From NCBI RefSeq assembly GCF_900111495.1, contig NZ_FOIU01000001.1, forward strand, positions 992,001 to 1,056,000: 64,000 bases of DNA, read 5' to 3'. Positions 19,089-27,096 of this stretch are shown one piece after another. The position numbers and the translations under genes were made by a program. Source of the stretch: Chryseobacterium wanjuense. GTDB lineage: Bacteria > Bacteroidota > Bacteroidia > Flavobacteriales > Weeksellaceae. Under the pieces are notes generated by a model that ran no database searches, was not told the origin of the DNA, and worked only from the letters and a program-made list of their open reading frames with translations. The first letter of the stretch is position 1, and each line of letters begins with the position of its first letter.

Positions 19089-19679
19089 ATGAGCAGCAAA
19101 GCCTTAGAAATCTGTTATGATTTCCCATTTTTCCTATCCGAAGAGCTTGAAGAAATATTTCAGGCTCATGAAAAAGTAGTGTTTCAGAAAGGAGAGTTTA
19201 TCCTGGAAGAAGGAAAAACGGCCAACGAATATTATATTTTGGAGAGGGGGCTGGCTCGTTCGTTTGTGAATGATTTTAATGGAAACGAGGTGACAACCCA
19301 TTTTTTCGTGGAAAATGAGGTGATTATCGAAGTTTCATCTTTGTTCCAAAGGATTCCGACACAGGAAAATATTGTCTGCATTAGCGATTGCGAATGCTGG
19401 AAATTCAGTTTTGAGACTTTTCAGGAATTATTTCACAAAATACCGAACCTCAGAGAATGGGGCAGAGCTTGGATGTCTCAGCAGCTTTTCGTTTACAAAC
19501 AGCGTTCGGTAGAGATGTTTACACTTTCTGCTACAAAACGTTATCTTAATCTTTTAGAACAAAAACCTCATGTCATTCAATTTGCTCCGTTGAAGCAGAT
19601 CGCTTCTTATCTGGGAGTTACAGACACTTCCTTAAGCCGGATTCGTAAAGAATTGGTTTCTCATCCGAAGAAAGTTTAA
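19089..19679 (+). CDS. Crp/Fnr-family transcriptional regulator
   Basis: About 196 aa from the ATG at 19089. The frame is open to a TTG at 19020, but the extra 23 residues are not family-like. Cyclic-nucleotide-binding-like barrel: EKVVFQKGEFILEEGKTANEYYILERGLARSFV. The C-terminal helix-turn-helix is APLKQIASYLGVTDTSLSRIRKEL. No CxxxC iron-sulfur motif is present. It heads a run of small stress proteins transcribed in the same direction and may regulate them. Confidence 0.9.
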   Translation: MSSKALEICYDFPFFLSEELEEIFQAHEKVVFQKGEFILEEGKTANEYYILERGLARSFVNDFNGNEVTTHFFVENEVIIEVSSLFQRIPTQENIVCISDCECWKFSFETFQELFHKIPNLREWGRAWMSQQLFVYKQRSVEMFTLSATKRYLNLLEQKPHVIQFAPLKQIASYLGVTDTSLSRIRKELVSHPKKV

Positions 19680-19757
19680 ATCTTGTCTTATGGCAAGTTG
19701 ATTTTCATTGTGACTTGGTAATTTTGGTTAAAAGTTTAACATTAAAAAAATTACAAA

Positions 19758-20168
19758 ATGACAATCAACCAAATTTACGTAAACCTTCCTGTAAAAGACG
19801 TTCAGAAAACAAGAGAATTCTGGACAAAGCTTGGCTTTTCTATCAACGAGCAGTTTTCAGACGAAAAGGCAATTTGCGTTATCATGAAAGAGGATCATAT
19901 TTATGCCATGTTCCTGAATGAAGAATTTTTCATGACTTTTACAGACCGTCCTATTGCTAAAGGCGATACCACTCAAACACTCCTTGCTATTGGTGTGAAC
20001 AGCCGTGAAGAGGTTGAAAATATGGTGAATACAGCTATTGAAAACGGAGGATCAAAATACAGTGAAGCGCAGGATCACGGCTGGATGTATCAAAATGCTT
20101 TTTCTGACCTGAACGGGCATCAGTGGGAAGTAATGTTTGCTGATATGTCTAAACTTCCGACAGAATAA
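19758..20168 (+). CDS. VOC-family protein (glyoxalase/bleomycin-resistance fold), copy 1
   Basis: 136 aa with two beta-alpha-beta-beta-beta modules: NQIYVNLPVKDVQKTREFWTKLGF and the second half ending DHGWMYQNAFSDLNGHQWEVMFAD. E at the end of the last core strand (WEVMF) is in the usual metal-ligand position, whereas the first-strand ligand His is replaced (YVNLP). The function is likely binding or modifying a small electrophile, not assignable. The neighbouring gene is a close paralog, so this is a tandem duplication. Confidence 0.88.
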   Translation: MTINQIYVNLPVKDVQKTREFWTKLGFSINEQFSDEKAICVIMKEDHIYAMFLNEEFFMTFTDRPIAKGDTTQTLLAIGVNSREEVENMVNTAIENGGSKYSEAQDHGWMYQNAFSDLNGHQWEVMFADMSKLPTE

Positions 20169-20208
20169 ACTTTCAAAAATTAAAACTAAACATTAAAAAA
20201 AATTACAA

Positions 20209-20616
20209 ATGAAAATTAATCAGATCTTTGTCAACCTTCCGGTAAAAGATATTCAAAAAACAAAAGAGTTCTGGACAGCTATTGGATTCTCAGTGAATGA
20301 ACAGATTTCAGACGAAAGAGCCGTTTGTATTGTGTTGAATGACAATATTTCCGTCATGTTTTTAACAGAAGAATTTTTCCAGACTTTTTCGGAAAGACCG
20401 GTTCCAAAAGGTGATACAACCCAGGTTTTGGTAGCCATCGGATTAGACAGTCGCGAGGAAGTAGATCAGGTAGTGAATACGGCAGTCGCAAACGGAGCTT
20501 ACCAGCATGAAGAACCGCAGGATCATGGCTGGATGTATCAAAATTCTTTCTGGGACATCAACGGGCACGGCTGGAATGTCATTTTTGCAGATCCTTCTCA
20601 AATTCCTGCAGAATAA
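20209..20616 (+). CDS. VOC-family protein, copy 2 (tandem paralog)
   Basis: 135 aa, clearly homologous along its whole length to the preceding protein (NQIFVNLPVKDIQKTKEFWTAIGFSVNEQ; shared PKGDTTQ and EPQDHGWMYQN). The C-terminal metal-ligand Glu of copy 1 is replaced by Asn (GHGWNVIFAD). If these proteins ever use a metal, this copy has lost a ligand. It is separated from copy 1 by 40 bp and probably co-transcribed. Confidence 0.88.
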   Translation: MKINQIFVNLPVKDIQKTKEFWTAIGFSVNEQISDERAVCIVLNDNISVMFLTEEFFQTFSERPVPKGDTTQVLVAIGLDSREEVDQVVNTAVANGAYQHEEPQDHGWMYQNSFWDINGHGWNVIFADPSQIPAE

Positions 20617-20715
20617 TTTATAAGCTCTTGCAAATTAAGATTTTAAGTTTAAAATTTCATATACGCAATCATCTGCTCAATCTGCGAGAGAATACAAAAA
20701 CCCAAAATCCAAAAT

Positions 20716-21168
20716 ATGAAAAACGAAATAGAAATAGTAAAAGTTCAGATATTCAGCAATTATAAGGTAATCTCAATGAATATCGAAGGAATCACCAACG
20801 AAGAAGCCATGACTTTTCCCAATGGTGAAACCAATTGTATGAACTGGGTTTTAGGCCATTTAATTTATATAAGAAACCCATTGCTAAATATTTTAGGTGA
20901 AAAAGCTGTTTGGGATGGGGACAGGTTTTCCTGCTACAACAGAGGCGAAATTCCCTTGGAAAGGAAAGATGAGTTTGTTTCTTTTGAAGAATTAAAATCT
21001 TATTTAAAACAATCTCAGGACAGATTAGAAGCAAAGCTCGACAGCATTGAAAGTTTTAATTCTGAAAATATTAAAGATATTTCAACACTTTGCCTTCACG
21101 AAATATACCACAGCGGACAAATGGGCTATCTCAGAAGAATTCTTGGGAAACCGGGAGCGATAAAATAA
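20716..21168 (+). CDS. DinB-family protein with intact metal-binding His
   Basis: 150 aa four-helix bundle of the DinB/YfiT superfamily. The metal-ligand histidines are present: GHLIYIRNPLL in helix 2 and LHEIYHSGQMGYLRRILG in the last helix. Relatives include thiol (bacillithiol or mycothiol) S-transferases and other nickel/zinc-dependent enzymes. Proximity to VOC proteins, another family of thiol-dependent detoxification enzymes, fits such a role, but this is inference. Confidence 0.87.
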   Translation: MKNEIEIVKVQIFSNYKVISMNIEGITNEEAMTFPNGETNCMNWVLGHLIYIRNPLLNILGEKAVWDGDRFSCYNRGEIPLERKDEFVSFEELKSYLKQSQDRLEAKLDSIESFNSENIKDISTLCLHEIYHSGQMGYLRRILGKPGAIK

Positions 21169-21210
21169 ATTTCTGAAAATAATTAAAAAACAATTAAAAA
21201 AAATCAACAA

Positions 21211-21735
21211 ATGGATACACCAAAATCAAAAAAATTAGACATCATTATTCCTGCCTTTCGAGGTCACAGTCAGAGTTTTCTGATGGTTCTCGATGGCATT
21301 TCAGAAGAAGATGCATTGAAAAGAATTGAAGGAAGAACCAATCACATCGTTTGGATGGCTGGGAATTTTCTGGATATGCGTTACGGTCTTGGAGCTGTTC
21401 TCGGGCTTCAGGAAGAATTTGAATTCAAAGATTTTTTCTTTCAGGGAAAGGCACTGGACGAAAGTTTTACATATCCGACTATCCAACAGTTGAAAGAGGC
21501 TTTCCATAAAATTTCACCCCTTGTTTATCAAAAATTATTGGAAGCTTCTGATGAAGAATTGGATAAAGCTTTTCCGATGGGAATGAACATCGATTTCTTT
21601 CCGGAAACTGTTCTGAACTTCGTAGGAATGTGTATCGGCCGTGAAGATTACCTGTGCGGACAAATGGGATTGATGCGCAGAATTCTGGGTTACGAAGGAA
21701 TGAAATATGATTTTGATAAAGATTTAAAATATTAA
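21211..21735 (+). CDS. DinB-family protein lacking the metal-binding His residues
   Basis: 174 aa, related to the preceding DinB protein (GRTNHIVWMAGNFLDMRYGLG; REDYLCGQMGLMRRILGYEG). The helix-2 His of the neighbour is Asn here (GHLIYIR versus GNFLDMR), and the last-helix HEIYHSGQ is replaced by REDYLCGQ. It is therefore probably non-catalytic or uses a different site, including a Cys. It ends 3 bp before the next start codon, so it is in an operon with the alpha/beta hydrolase. Confidence 0.8.
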   Translation: MDTPKSKKLDIIIPAFRGHSQSFLMVLDGISEEDALKRIEGRTNHIVWMAGNFLDMRYGLGAVLGLQEEFEFKDFFFQGKALDESFTYPTIQQLKEAFHKISPLVYQKLLEASDEELDKAFPMGMNIDFFPETVLNFVGMCIGREDYLCGQMGLMRRILGYEGMKYDFDKDLKY

Positions 21736-21738
21736 TCG

Positions 21739-22515
21739 ATGAATCCGGTTGAAAAAGGATACAAGCAGGTCAATGGAATCAGGATGTATTACGAAATCTA
21801 CGGTTCCGGAGAGCCTTTGGTATTGATTCATGGAGGCGGAAGTTCTATTTTGTTCGATTATAAGGAAGTGATCTCAAGACTGGAAAATCAATTTCAGTTG
21901 ATCGGAATCGACCTTCAAAATCATGGAATGTCCGAACACCGCGATATTCCCGAAACCTTTGAGCAGGATGCCCGTGATGTTGCCGCTCTTTTGAAAGAAA
22001 TCAATGTCAGAAAAGCGTCATTCTGGGGCTTCAGCAATGGAGGAAGTACGGTGATGCAGCTCGCTCATCTTTTTCCCGAAATAGTTGAAAAATTGGTGGT
22101 TGCATCAGCATTTTACAAACGAGCCGGAATGATGGACGGCTTTTTCGAAAGTATGATGGAAGCAACGTTGGAATCGATGCCGGAACCTCTTAAAATTAAT
22201 TTTTTAAACCTTAATCCAGACTTTTCGAAACTTGAAAATATGTTCGACAAAGACAGTAAAAGAATGCAGACTTTCGAAGACTGGAGCGACGATGTTTTGA
22301 AAGGGATAAAATCTCCCACACTGTTCATTTCAGGTGATAAAGATGTGATGAAGCCTGAGCATGTTGTAGAAATGTGGCGATTGGTGGAAGGTTCCCAACT
22401 GATGATTCTTCCGGCGACTCACGGTTCTTATATGATGGCCGATTTTGGAGGAAATGTGGATGAAAAACTGATTGATTTAACAGTGAGTGAGGTGGAGAAG
22501 TTTTTGAGGAATTAA
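21739..22515 (+). CDS. Alpha/beta-hydrolase fold protein
   Basis: 258 aa. The oxyanion-hole motif is LVLIHGGGSSILFDYKEVI. The nucleophile elbow GFSNGGS has Ser around residue 98. Acid and base lie in SGDKDVMKPEHVVEM and PATHGSYMM (catalytic His). It resembles 2-hydroxy-muconic-semialdehyde-hydrolase-like esterases, with unknown substrate. It overlaps operonically with the second DinB gene (3-bp gap). It is followed by a repeat-filled gap, so it is likely the end of this transcription unit. Confidence 0.92.
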   Translation: MNPVEKGYKQVNGIRMYYEIYGSGEPLVLIHGGGSSILFDYKEVISRLENQFQLIGIDLQNHGMSEHRDIPETFEQDARDVAALLKEINVRKASFWGFSNGGSTVMQLAHLFPEIVEKLVVASAFYKRAGMMDGFFESMMEATLESMPEPLKINFLNLNPDFSKLENMFDKDSKRMQTFEDWSDDVLKGIKSPTLFISGDKDVMKPEHVVEMWRLVEGSQLMILPATHGSYMMADFGGNVDEKLIDLTVSEVEKFLRN

Positions 22516-22576
22516 AATTTAAAAAATAGATTATTAAATCCGCTGCACTTCTTTTCAGAAAGACGACTTTATACAT

Positions 22577-22752
22577 AGCAAACGTTCATCCTTTGCTGAG
22601 TGAAACGCCTTTGCGAACGAAAAATATTTTCAATCAGATCAAAAAACCTTTGTGTTAAATTAAAACACTAATAACATAAATCCTTTCACAAATCTCACAA
22701 ATATTTCGTGTCATCCGTGAAAAAATTAGTGCTATTTGTGTTTAGAAAAAAA
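22577..22752. repeat. Two dispersed repeat units upstream of a VOC gene
   Basis: 22590-22640 carries CTGAGTGAAACGCCTTTGCG plus AACGAAAAATAT, which recurs at 30966-31002. 22685-22752 carries the inverse of the AAACACAAATGACACGAAT family (CACAAATATTTCGTGTCATC, CTATTTGTGTTTAG). No coding potential; it ends 23 bp before the next ATG. Confidence 0.6.
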
Positions 22753-22774
22753 CAAACTTTAAAAATAATATATC

Positions 22775-23206
22775 ATGGCAAAATTAAATCCATACTTAAA
22801 TTTCGACGGAAAAGCAGAAGAAGCTTTTAATTTTTACAAATCGGTTTTCGGAGGAGAATTTCTTGGGGAAATTCATAAAATGGGCAATGCTCCCGGAACT
22901 GAAAACTTATCGGAAGAGGAAAAAAACAGAGTGATGCACATCGCACTTCCGATCGGGAATGACCTATTGATGGCATCCGACATTGTTCCGAGCTTCGGAC
23001 AAAAACTGAATGTTGGAAATAACAATTATGTTTCAATTTTCCCGGAATCCAAAGAAGAAGCAGACCGACTTTTCAAAGGTCTTTCGGAAGGTGGAAACAT
23101 AGAAATGCCGATTGAAGACCAGTTTTGGGGAGATTATTTCGGCAGCTTTCAGGACAAGTACGGAGTTCATTGGATGGTGAACTATAACGAAGAATACACA
23201 AAATAA
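22775..23206 (+). CDS. PhnB-like VOC protein
   Basis: 143 aa. LNPYLNFDGKAEEAFNFYKSVFGGEF is the standard PhnB/YjdN opening. GNDLLMASDIVPSFGQKLNVGNNNYVSIF and DQFWGDYFGSFQDKYGVHWMVNY complete the fold. Family members are often annotated as glyoxalase or 3-demethylubiquinone methyltransferase-like; no enzymatic function is secure. It is a single unit with its own terminator. Confidence 0.92.
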   Translation: MAKLNPYLNFDGKAEEAFNFYKSVFGGEFLGEIHKMGNAPGTENLSEEEKNRVMHIALPIGNDLLMASDIVPSFGQKLNVGNNNYVSIFPESKEEADRLFKGLSEGGNIEMPIEDQFWGDYFGSFQDKYGVHWMVNYNEEYTK

Positions 23207-23230
23207 TCTTATATTTAAACTAAATTATAA

Positions 23231-23263
23231 AAAAAGGGTAACTGAATTTTGGTTGCCCTTTTA
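23231..23263 (+). terminator. Terminator of PhnB-like gene
   Basis: AAAAGGGTAAC pairs with GTTGCCCTTTT (one T.G wobble) about 25 bp after the stop codon. The 3' arm is T-rich. Confidence 0.65.
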
Positions 23264-23288
23264 CTACACTAAAAAAATACAACGATTT

Positions 23289-23702
23289 ATGGAACCTATT
23301 AACATTGACATAACGATTTTAGCTCCCGTACAGAAAGTTTGGGATTATTACAACGATCCGAAACACATCACAAAATGGAACTTTGCCCACGAATCATGGC
23401 AGTGCCCACGTTCTGAAAACGATCTAAAAGTAGGCGGAAGATTTAAAAACAGAATGGAAGCCAAAGACGGAAGCTTCGGATTTGATTTTGAGGGAATTTA
23501 TGATGAGGTGATTCCTAATGAAAAAATAAAATATCATATGGAAGACGGTAGAAATGTGGATGTGAACTTCGATAAAATCGATGAAAATACTACGAAAGTA
23601 AGAATAGCTTTCGATCCTGAAAAGCAAAATACTGTGGAAATGCAGAGAGATGGCTGGTATGCTATTCTTAATAATTTTCACAAATATGTTGAAAACCATT
23701 AA
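23289..23702 (+). CDS. SRPBCC-domain protein (AHSA1/START-like), copy A
   Basis: About 137 aa from the ATG at 23289; the frame upstream only offers a TTG inside the terminator. INIDITILAPVQKVWDYYNDPKHITKWNFAHESWQCP is the typical AHSA1 opening, GGRFKNRMEAKDGSFGFDFEGIY the middle strands, and the terminal helix is MQRDGWYAILNNFHKYVEN. These helix-grip proteins bind hydrophobic ligands or chaperone clients. Two more SRPBCC genes follow within 3.5 kb. Confidence 0.92.
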   Translation: MEPINIDITILAPVQKVWDYYNDPKHITKWNFAHESWQCPRSENDLKVGGRFKNRMEAKDGSFGFDFEGIYDEVIPNEKIKYHMEDGRNVDVNFDKIDENTTKVRIAFDPEKQNTVEMQRDGWYAILNNFHKYVENH

Positions 23703-23721
23703 TTAATACCTTTTTTAAGCC

Positions 23722-23976
23722 ATGATCAATTTAGTAATAATGGCAAAATGTTTAAGTTCCATTTGCGCGGTGAGTCATGTGGTACAGGGAGATTTTTTGC
23801 AGGGCGTTATTGCAATGCCTGCAAGAAGAGCATTGGAAAAAGAGAAAATAGATTCTTTGGAAAAATTGTCGAATTATTCTGAGGAAGAAATCATGCAGCT
23901 TCATGGCTTCGGAAAAAATGCAATGGAAAAACTAAAGATTTACATGAAAGAGAATCATGTTTCTTTTAAAAATTAA
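23722..23976 (+). CDS. Small helix-hairpin-helix protein (RNAP alpha-CTD-like)
   Basis: 84 aa as called. The C-terminal 50 residues, from MPARRALEKEKIDSLEKLSN through IMQLHGFGKNAMEKLKIYM, form a helix-hairpin-helix like that of the RNA polymerase alpha C-terminal domain. The N-terminal 30 residues are hydrophobic and Cys-containing and not typical. An alternative start is the ATG at 23815 (MPARR). It lies 20 bp after the SRPBCC gene. It probably binds DNA or a protein partner. Confidence 0.75.
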   Translation: MINLVIMAKCLSSICAVSHVVQGDFLQGVIAMPARRALEKEKIDSLEKLSNYSEEEIMQLHGFGKNAMEKLKIYMKENHVSFKN

Positions 23977-23984
23977 TATTTAAA

Positions 23985-24068
23985 CACAAATTACACGAAT
24001 ATTTATCACCAATGACACAGATAATCTGTGAAATTCATGATAAGATTTGTGATTATCAGTGTTTAGCG
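23985..24068. repeat. AAACACAAATTACACGAAT repeat, paired
   Basis: AAACACAAATTACACGAATA at the left and the inverted GATTTGTGATTATCAGTGTT at the right enclose CACAGATAATCTGTG. The element ends about 20 bp before the next start codon. Confidence 0.6.
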
Positions 24069-24086
24069 AAACTAAAATTTTAAATT

Positions 24087-24953
24087 ATGAATAACGATAT
24101 TTTCCCGTGTCTTTGGTTCGACGAAGATGCTAAGGAAGCAGCAGAATTTTACAGTAAAGTATTTGACGGAAAAATCACTGCAGACACGCCTGTTGTGATG
24201 AATGTTGATCTTTTTGGTCAGAAGCTTATGCTGTTAAATGGCGGTCCTCAATTCAAAAAAAATCCTTCGGTTTCTTTCATGGTGATCTGTGAAACGGAAG
24301 ATGAGGTTCAGAAATACTGGGATCAGCTGCTGGACGGCGGAATGGCTTTAATGCCTTTGGATTCCTATTCCTGGAGCAAAAAATACGGCTGGATTCAGGA
24401 TAAATATGGAGTGACGTGGCAACTCTTTTTAGGTGAAAAAAGAACTGAGCAAAAAATTATTCCGACATTAATGTTTATTAATGAAAACAACGGAAAAGCC
24501 ATGGAAGCGATGGAGTTGTACACCAAAACTTTCCCGAATTCCAAAATTGGAAACATTCTGAAATACGGAGAAGGAAGTGAAGGGCATCCCATTCAGGAAC
24601 CTGATGAAAATATTCAGCATGCGCATTTCGAAATCGATGGCTACAGCTTTTTCTGTATGGATAATTCTTATGATCATCAGTTTAACTTTAATGAAGGAAT
24701 TTCAATGGTTGTAATGACCGATGATCAGGAGCAGACCGACCGTTACTGGAATACGCTGACTTCAGACGGTGGAAGGGAAAGCATGTGCGGATGGTTGAAA
24801 GATAAATACGGTTTTAGCTGGCAGATTGTTCCGAAAAAATTAATTCAGTTAATGAGTGATCCGGATCAGGAAAAAGCTCAGAATGTGGTTCAGGCGATGA
24901 TGAAAATGCAGAAAATTATAATCAAAGATCTGGAAGATGCTTACAATTCTTAA
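24087..24953 (+). CDS. Double PhnB/VOC-domain protein
   Basis: 288 aa, two PhnB-like domains in one chain. Domain 1 (1-125) starts DIFPCLWFDEDAKEAAEFYS and ends KYGWIQDKYGVTWQLFLGE. Domain 2 (about 130-260) starts KIIPTLMFINENNGKAMEAM and ends CGWLKDKYGFSWQIVPKKL. The internal duplication gives a pseudo-dimer, compared with the single-domain 143-aa PhnB protein 1 kb upstream. The C-terminal helix is Met-rich. Function unassigned beyond small-molecule binding. Confidence 0.9.
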   Translation: MNNDIFPCLWFDEDAKEAAEFYSKVFDGKITADTPVVMNVDLFGQKLMLLNGGPQFKKNPSVSFMVICETEDEVQKYWDQLLDGGMALMPLDSYSWSKKYGWIQDKYGVTWQLFLGEKRTEQKIIPTLMFINENNGKAMEAMELYTKTFPNSKIGNILKYGEGSEGHPIQEPDENIQHAHFEIDGYSFFCMDNSYDHQFNFNEGISMVVMTDDQEQTDRYWNTLTSDGGRESMCGWLKDKYGFSWQIVPKKLIQLMSDPDQEKAQNVVQAMMKMQKIIIKDLEDAYNS

Positions 24954-25084
24954 ATAAGGTTGGAAGATGAAGGTAGGAGGTTTGAAGTTAAAATATTTAA
25001 TTAAAATTTTTTAAGGGATTAAAAATCTTCAACGTGTCTTTTCGGCTTGCTGTTTGATGCTATTTAGAGAAAAAAGATTTGCTT

Positions 25085-25918
25085 ATGAAAACACAGAACA
25101 AGTCGAAATCTAAATCAAAAGTCCCTAAAGAAGGGCTGTTCCCGGAAATTATCAGGGAAAATTATCAGGGAAGTCAAAAATTACTCAACAAAAAAGCTGT
25201 CATTTCCGGTGGAGACAGTGGAATCGGACAGGCCGTTGCGGTGCATTTTGCAAGAGAAGGAGCAGATGTTGCCATTATTTATAAGGAAAGTGACGACGAT
25301 GCCGGCGAAACAAAAAAACTGGTAGAAAAAGAAGGAAGAAAATGTATTGTCATTAAAGGAGATCTTACGAAAAAAGCTTTCAGGACAAAATGTTCTGAAA
25401 AGGTAAAAAAAGAATGGGGAAATCTGGATATTTTGATTAATAATGCCGGAATTCACACTTCAAAAGATAGCCTTGAAAAGATCACGGATGAACAGATTCA
25501 GAAGACTTTCGATACCAATATCATTTCGATGATTTCTTTTACAAGAAACTTTTTGCCGATGATGAATGAAGGAGGCAGAATCATTTGTACAACTTCAGTT
25601 ACAGCGTATCGGGGAAGTGATCACCTGATTGATTATGCCGCAACGAAAGGCGCTATTTTATCCTTCATCCGTTCACTTTCTACTAACCTTGCGGAGAAGA
25701 AAATTTTAGTGAACGGGATTGCTCCCGGACCCATCTGGACGCCGCTTGTGAAAGAAACTTTTAAGGATATTTCAACATTTGGGAAAGATACTCCGCTGAA
25801 ACGGGCGGGACAGCCTTCTGAAGTGGCTCCGGCCTATGTTTTCCTGGCTTCCGAAGATGCCAATTACATCACGGGAGAAGTGATTCACATCAACGGAGGA
25901 GATTTTGTAGGTGGGTAA
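25085..25918 (+). CDS. SDR oxidoreductase, general-stress (YhdF/YghA-like)
   Basis: About 277 aa from the ATG at 25085 (an earlier TTG exists at 25079). A basic N-terminal extension (KTQNKSKSKSKVPKEGLFPE) precedes the Rossmann motif ISGGDSGIGQAVAVHFAREG. NNAGIH and the active site SVTAYRGSDHLIDYAATKGA are present. PGPIWTPL and ITGEVIHINGGDF are typical of the glucose/ribitol dehydrogenase-like stress SDRs that carry the same extended N-terminus. NAD(P)-dependent, substrate not known. Confidence 0.93.
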   Translation: MKTQNKSKSKSKVPKEGLFPEIIRENYQGSQKLLNKKAVISGGDSGIGQAVAVHFAREGADVAIIYKESDDDAGETKKLVEKEGRKCIVIKGDLTKKAFRTKCSEKVKKEWGNLDILINNAGIHTSKDSLEKITDEQIQKTFDTNIISMISFTRNFLPMMNEGGRIICTTSVTAYRGSDHLIDYAATKGAILSFIRSLSTNLAEKKILVNGIAPGPIWTPLVKETFKDISTFGKDTPLKRAGQPSEVAPAYVFLASEDANYITGEVIHINGGDFVGG

Positions 25919-25983
25919 AAAATAACGCTTAATCAATCTCAGCATTAACCTTAAATTTAGCCTTAATCTTAACCTTAATTTAA

Positions 25984-26412
25984 ATGAAAAAATTATCATT
26001 CGAAATTCAGATAAGTGCGCCGCCCGAAAAGGTGTGGAGTGTACTTTGGGACGAAATATCTTACAGACAATGGACTACAGCTTTCACGGAAGGCTCTTTT
26101 TACCAGGGAACTTTGGAAGAAGGAAGTCTTGTGAAATTTTTTGACCCGAATAACAATGGAATGTACAGCAGGGTAGTAAAAAATATTGCGAATACAGAAA
26201 TGAAATTTTTACATCTTGGAGAAATTTATGATGGCATTGAAGTGCCACAGCAATGGGGAGAAGCAACAGAAGCCTATATCTTGGACGAAAACGAAGAAGG
26301 AACACAATTGATCATCAAAATACAGACACCGGAAGAATTTAAAGAATTTTTTGAAGAGAAATTTCCGAAAGCTCTGGGAATTATCAAAAATTTATCTGAA
26401 AATCAATTTTAA
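25984..26412 (+). CDS. SRPBCC-domain protein, copy B
   Basis: 142 aa. LSFEIQISAPPEKVWSVLWDEISYRQWTTAFTEGSFYQG opens the helix-grip fold and PKALGIIKNLSENQ closes it. It resembles the next gene (copy C) more than copy A: both have the KVWxVLW and QWGEATEAYIL/WSGSFEKYIL pattern. It is probably a recent duplication within this cluster. Role unknown; ligand binding or Hsp90-cochaperone-like activity is possible for the family. Confidence 0.88.
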   Translation: MKKLSFEIQISAPPEKVWSVLWDEISYRQWTTAFTEGSFYQGTLEEGSLVKFFDPNNNGMYSRVVKNIANTEMKFLHLGEIYDGIEVPQQWGEATEAYILDENEEGTQLIIKIQTPEEFKEFFEEKFPKALGIIKNLSENQF

Positions 26413-26456
26413 AGTTTAAAAATTAATATTCATAAACTGTATAAATATTAAGCTAT

Positions 26457-26506
26457 AATTTGTGTTATTAGTGAAAATATTTGTGCCATTTGTGTTAAAA
26501 AAAAAT
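26457..26506. repeat. AAACACAAATG-type repeat in front of SRPBCC copy C
   Basis: ATTTGTGTTATTAGTGAAAA followed by TATTTGTGCCATTTGTGTTA is the reverse-oriented form of the family and ends ~20 bp before the ATG at 26527. Confidence 0.55.
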
Positions 26507-26526
26507 CAACATTAAAAACAAAAAAT

Positions 26527-26967
26527 ATGGAAACATTATCTTACGAAAAAATTATCAATGCTCCGAAACAAAAAGTCTGGGATGTACTTTGGGGAGACGA
26601 TACGTATAGCGAATGGACAAAATTTTTCGGTCCTGGATCGAAAATGAAATCCGATTGGAAAGTGGGAGGGAAAACCTATTTTATGAATTCGGAAGGAGAA
26701 GGAATGGTTTCGACAATTGATAGTTTGGAAGAACCAAATCAAATTATTTTTAAACATTTGGGAATGGTAGACAAAGAAGGAAATGAAGACACCCAAAGCA
26801 AAGAAGTCATGGAGTGGAGCGGTTCTTTTGAGAAATATATTTTAATCGATTTTGACGGACAAACAAAGCTTCATGCAGAAGTTCAGGTAGAAAAAGACTG
26901 GAAAGATCACCTGAATAACGGCTTTATTCAAGGCTTGGAAGTTGTGAAAAATCTTGCCGAGAAATAG
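26527..26967 (+). CDS. SRPBCC-domain protein, copy C
   Basis: 146 aa. LSYEKIINAPKQKVWDVLWGDDTYSEWTKFFGPGSKMKSD is the AHSA1-type opening, GGKTYFMNSEGEGMVSTIDS the central strands and LNNGFIQGLEVVKNLAEK the closing helix. It is homologous to copy B. It is a single-gene unit preceded by a dispersed repeat and followed by a long palindrome, so it is unlikely to be in one message with the DoxX gene behind it. Confidence 0.9.
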   Translation: METLSYEKIINAPKQKVWDVLWGDDTYSEWTKFFGPGSKMKSDWKVGGKTYFMNSEGEGMVSTIDSLEEPNQIIFKHLGMVDKEGNEDTQSKEVMEWSGSFEKYILIDFDGQTKLHAEVQVEKDWKDHLNNGFIQGLEVVKNLAEK

Positions 26968-27000
26968 TTTTTCTTTCATGAATCGAACATTTTAGCTACC

Positions 27001-27037
27001 TAACCCTTGTCAAGGTTTTAAACCTTGACAAGGGTTA
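27001..27037. repeat. 37-bp perfect palindrome
   Basis: TAACCCTTGTCAAGGTTT, a single central T, then its exact complement AAACCTTGACAAGGGTTA. No T run follows. It lies between SRPBCC copy C and the DoxX gene. It could act as a terminator-like hairpin or be a mobile palindromic repeat unit. Confidence 0.85.
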
Positions 27038-27096
27038 CATTTTAAAAAAAAACTTACGCAAACATCCGTGTAAATCTTTAAAACAAAAAAGGAAAA

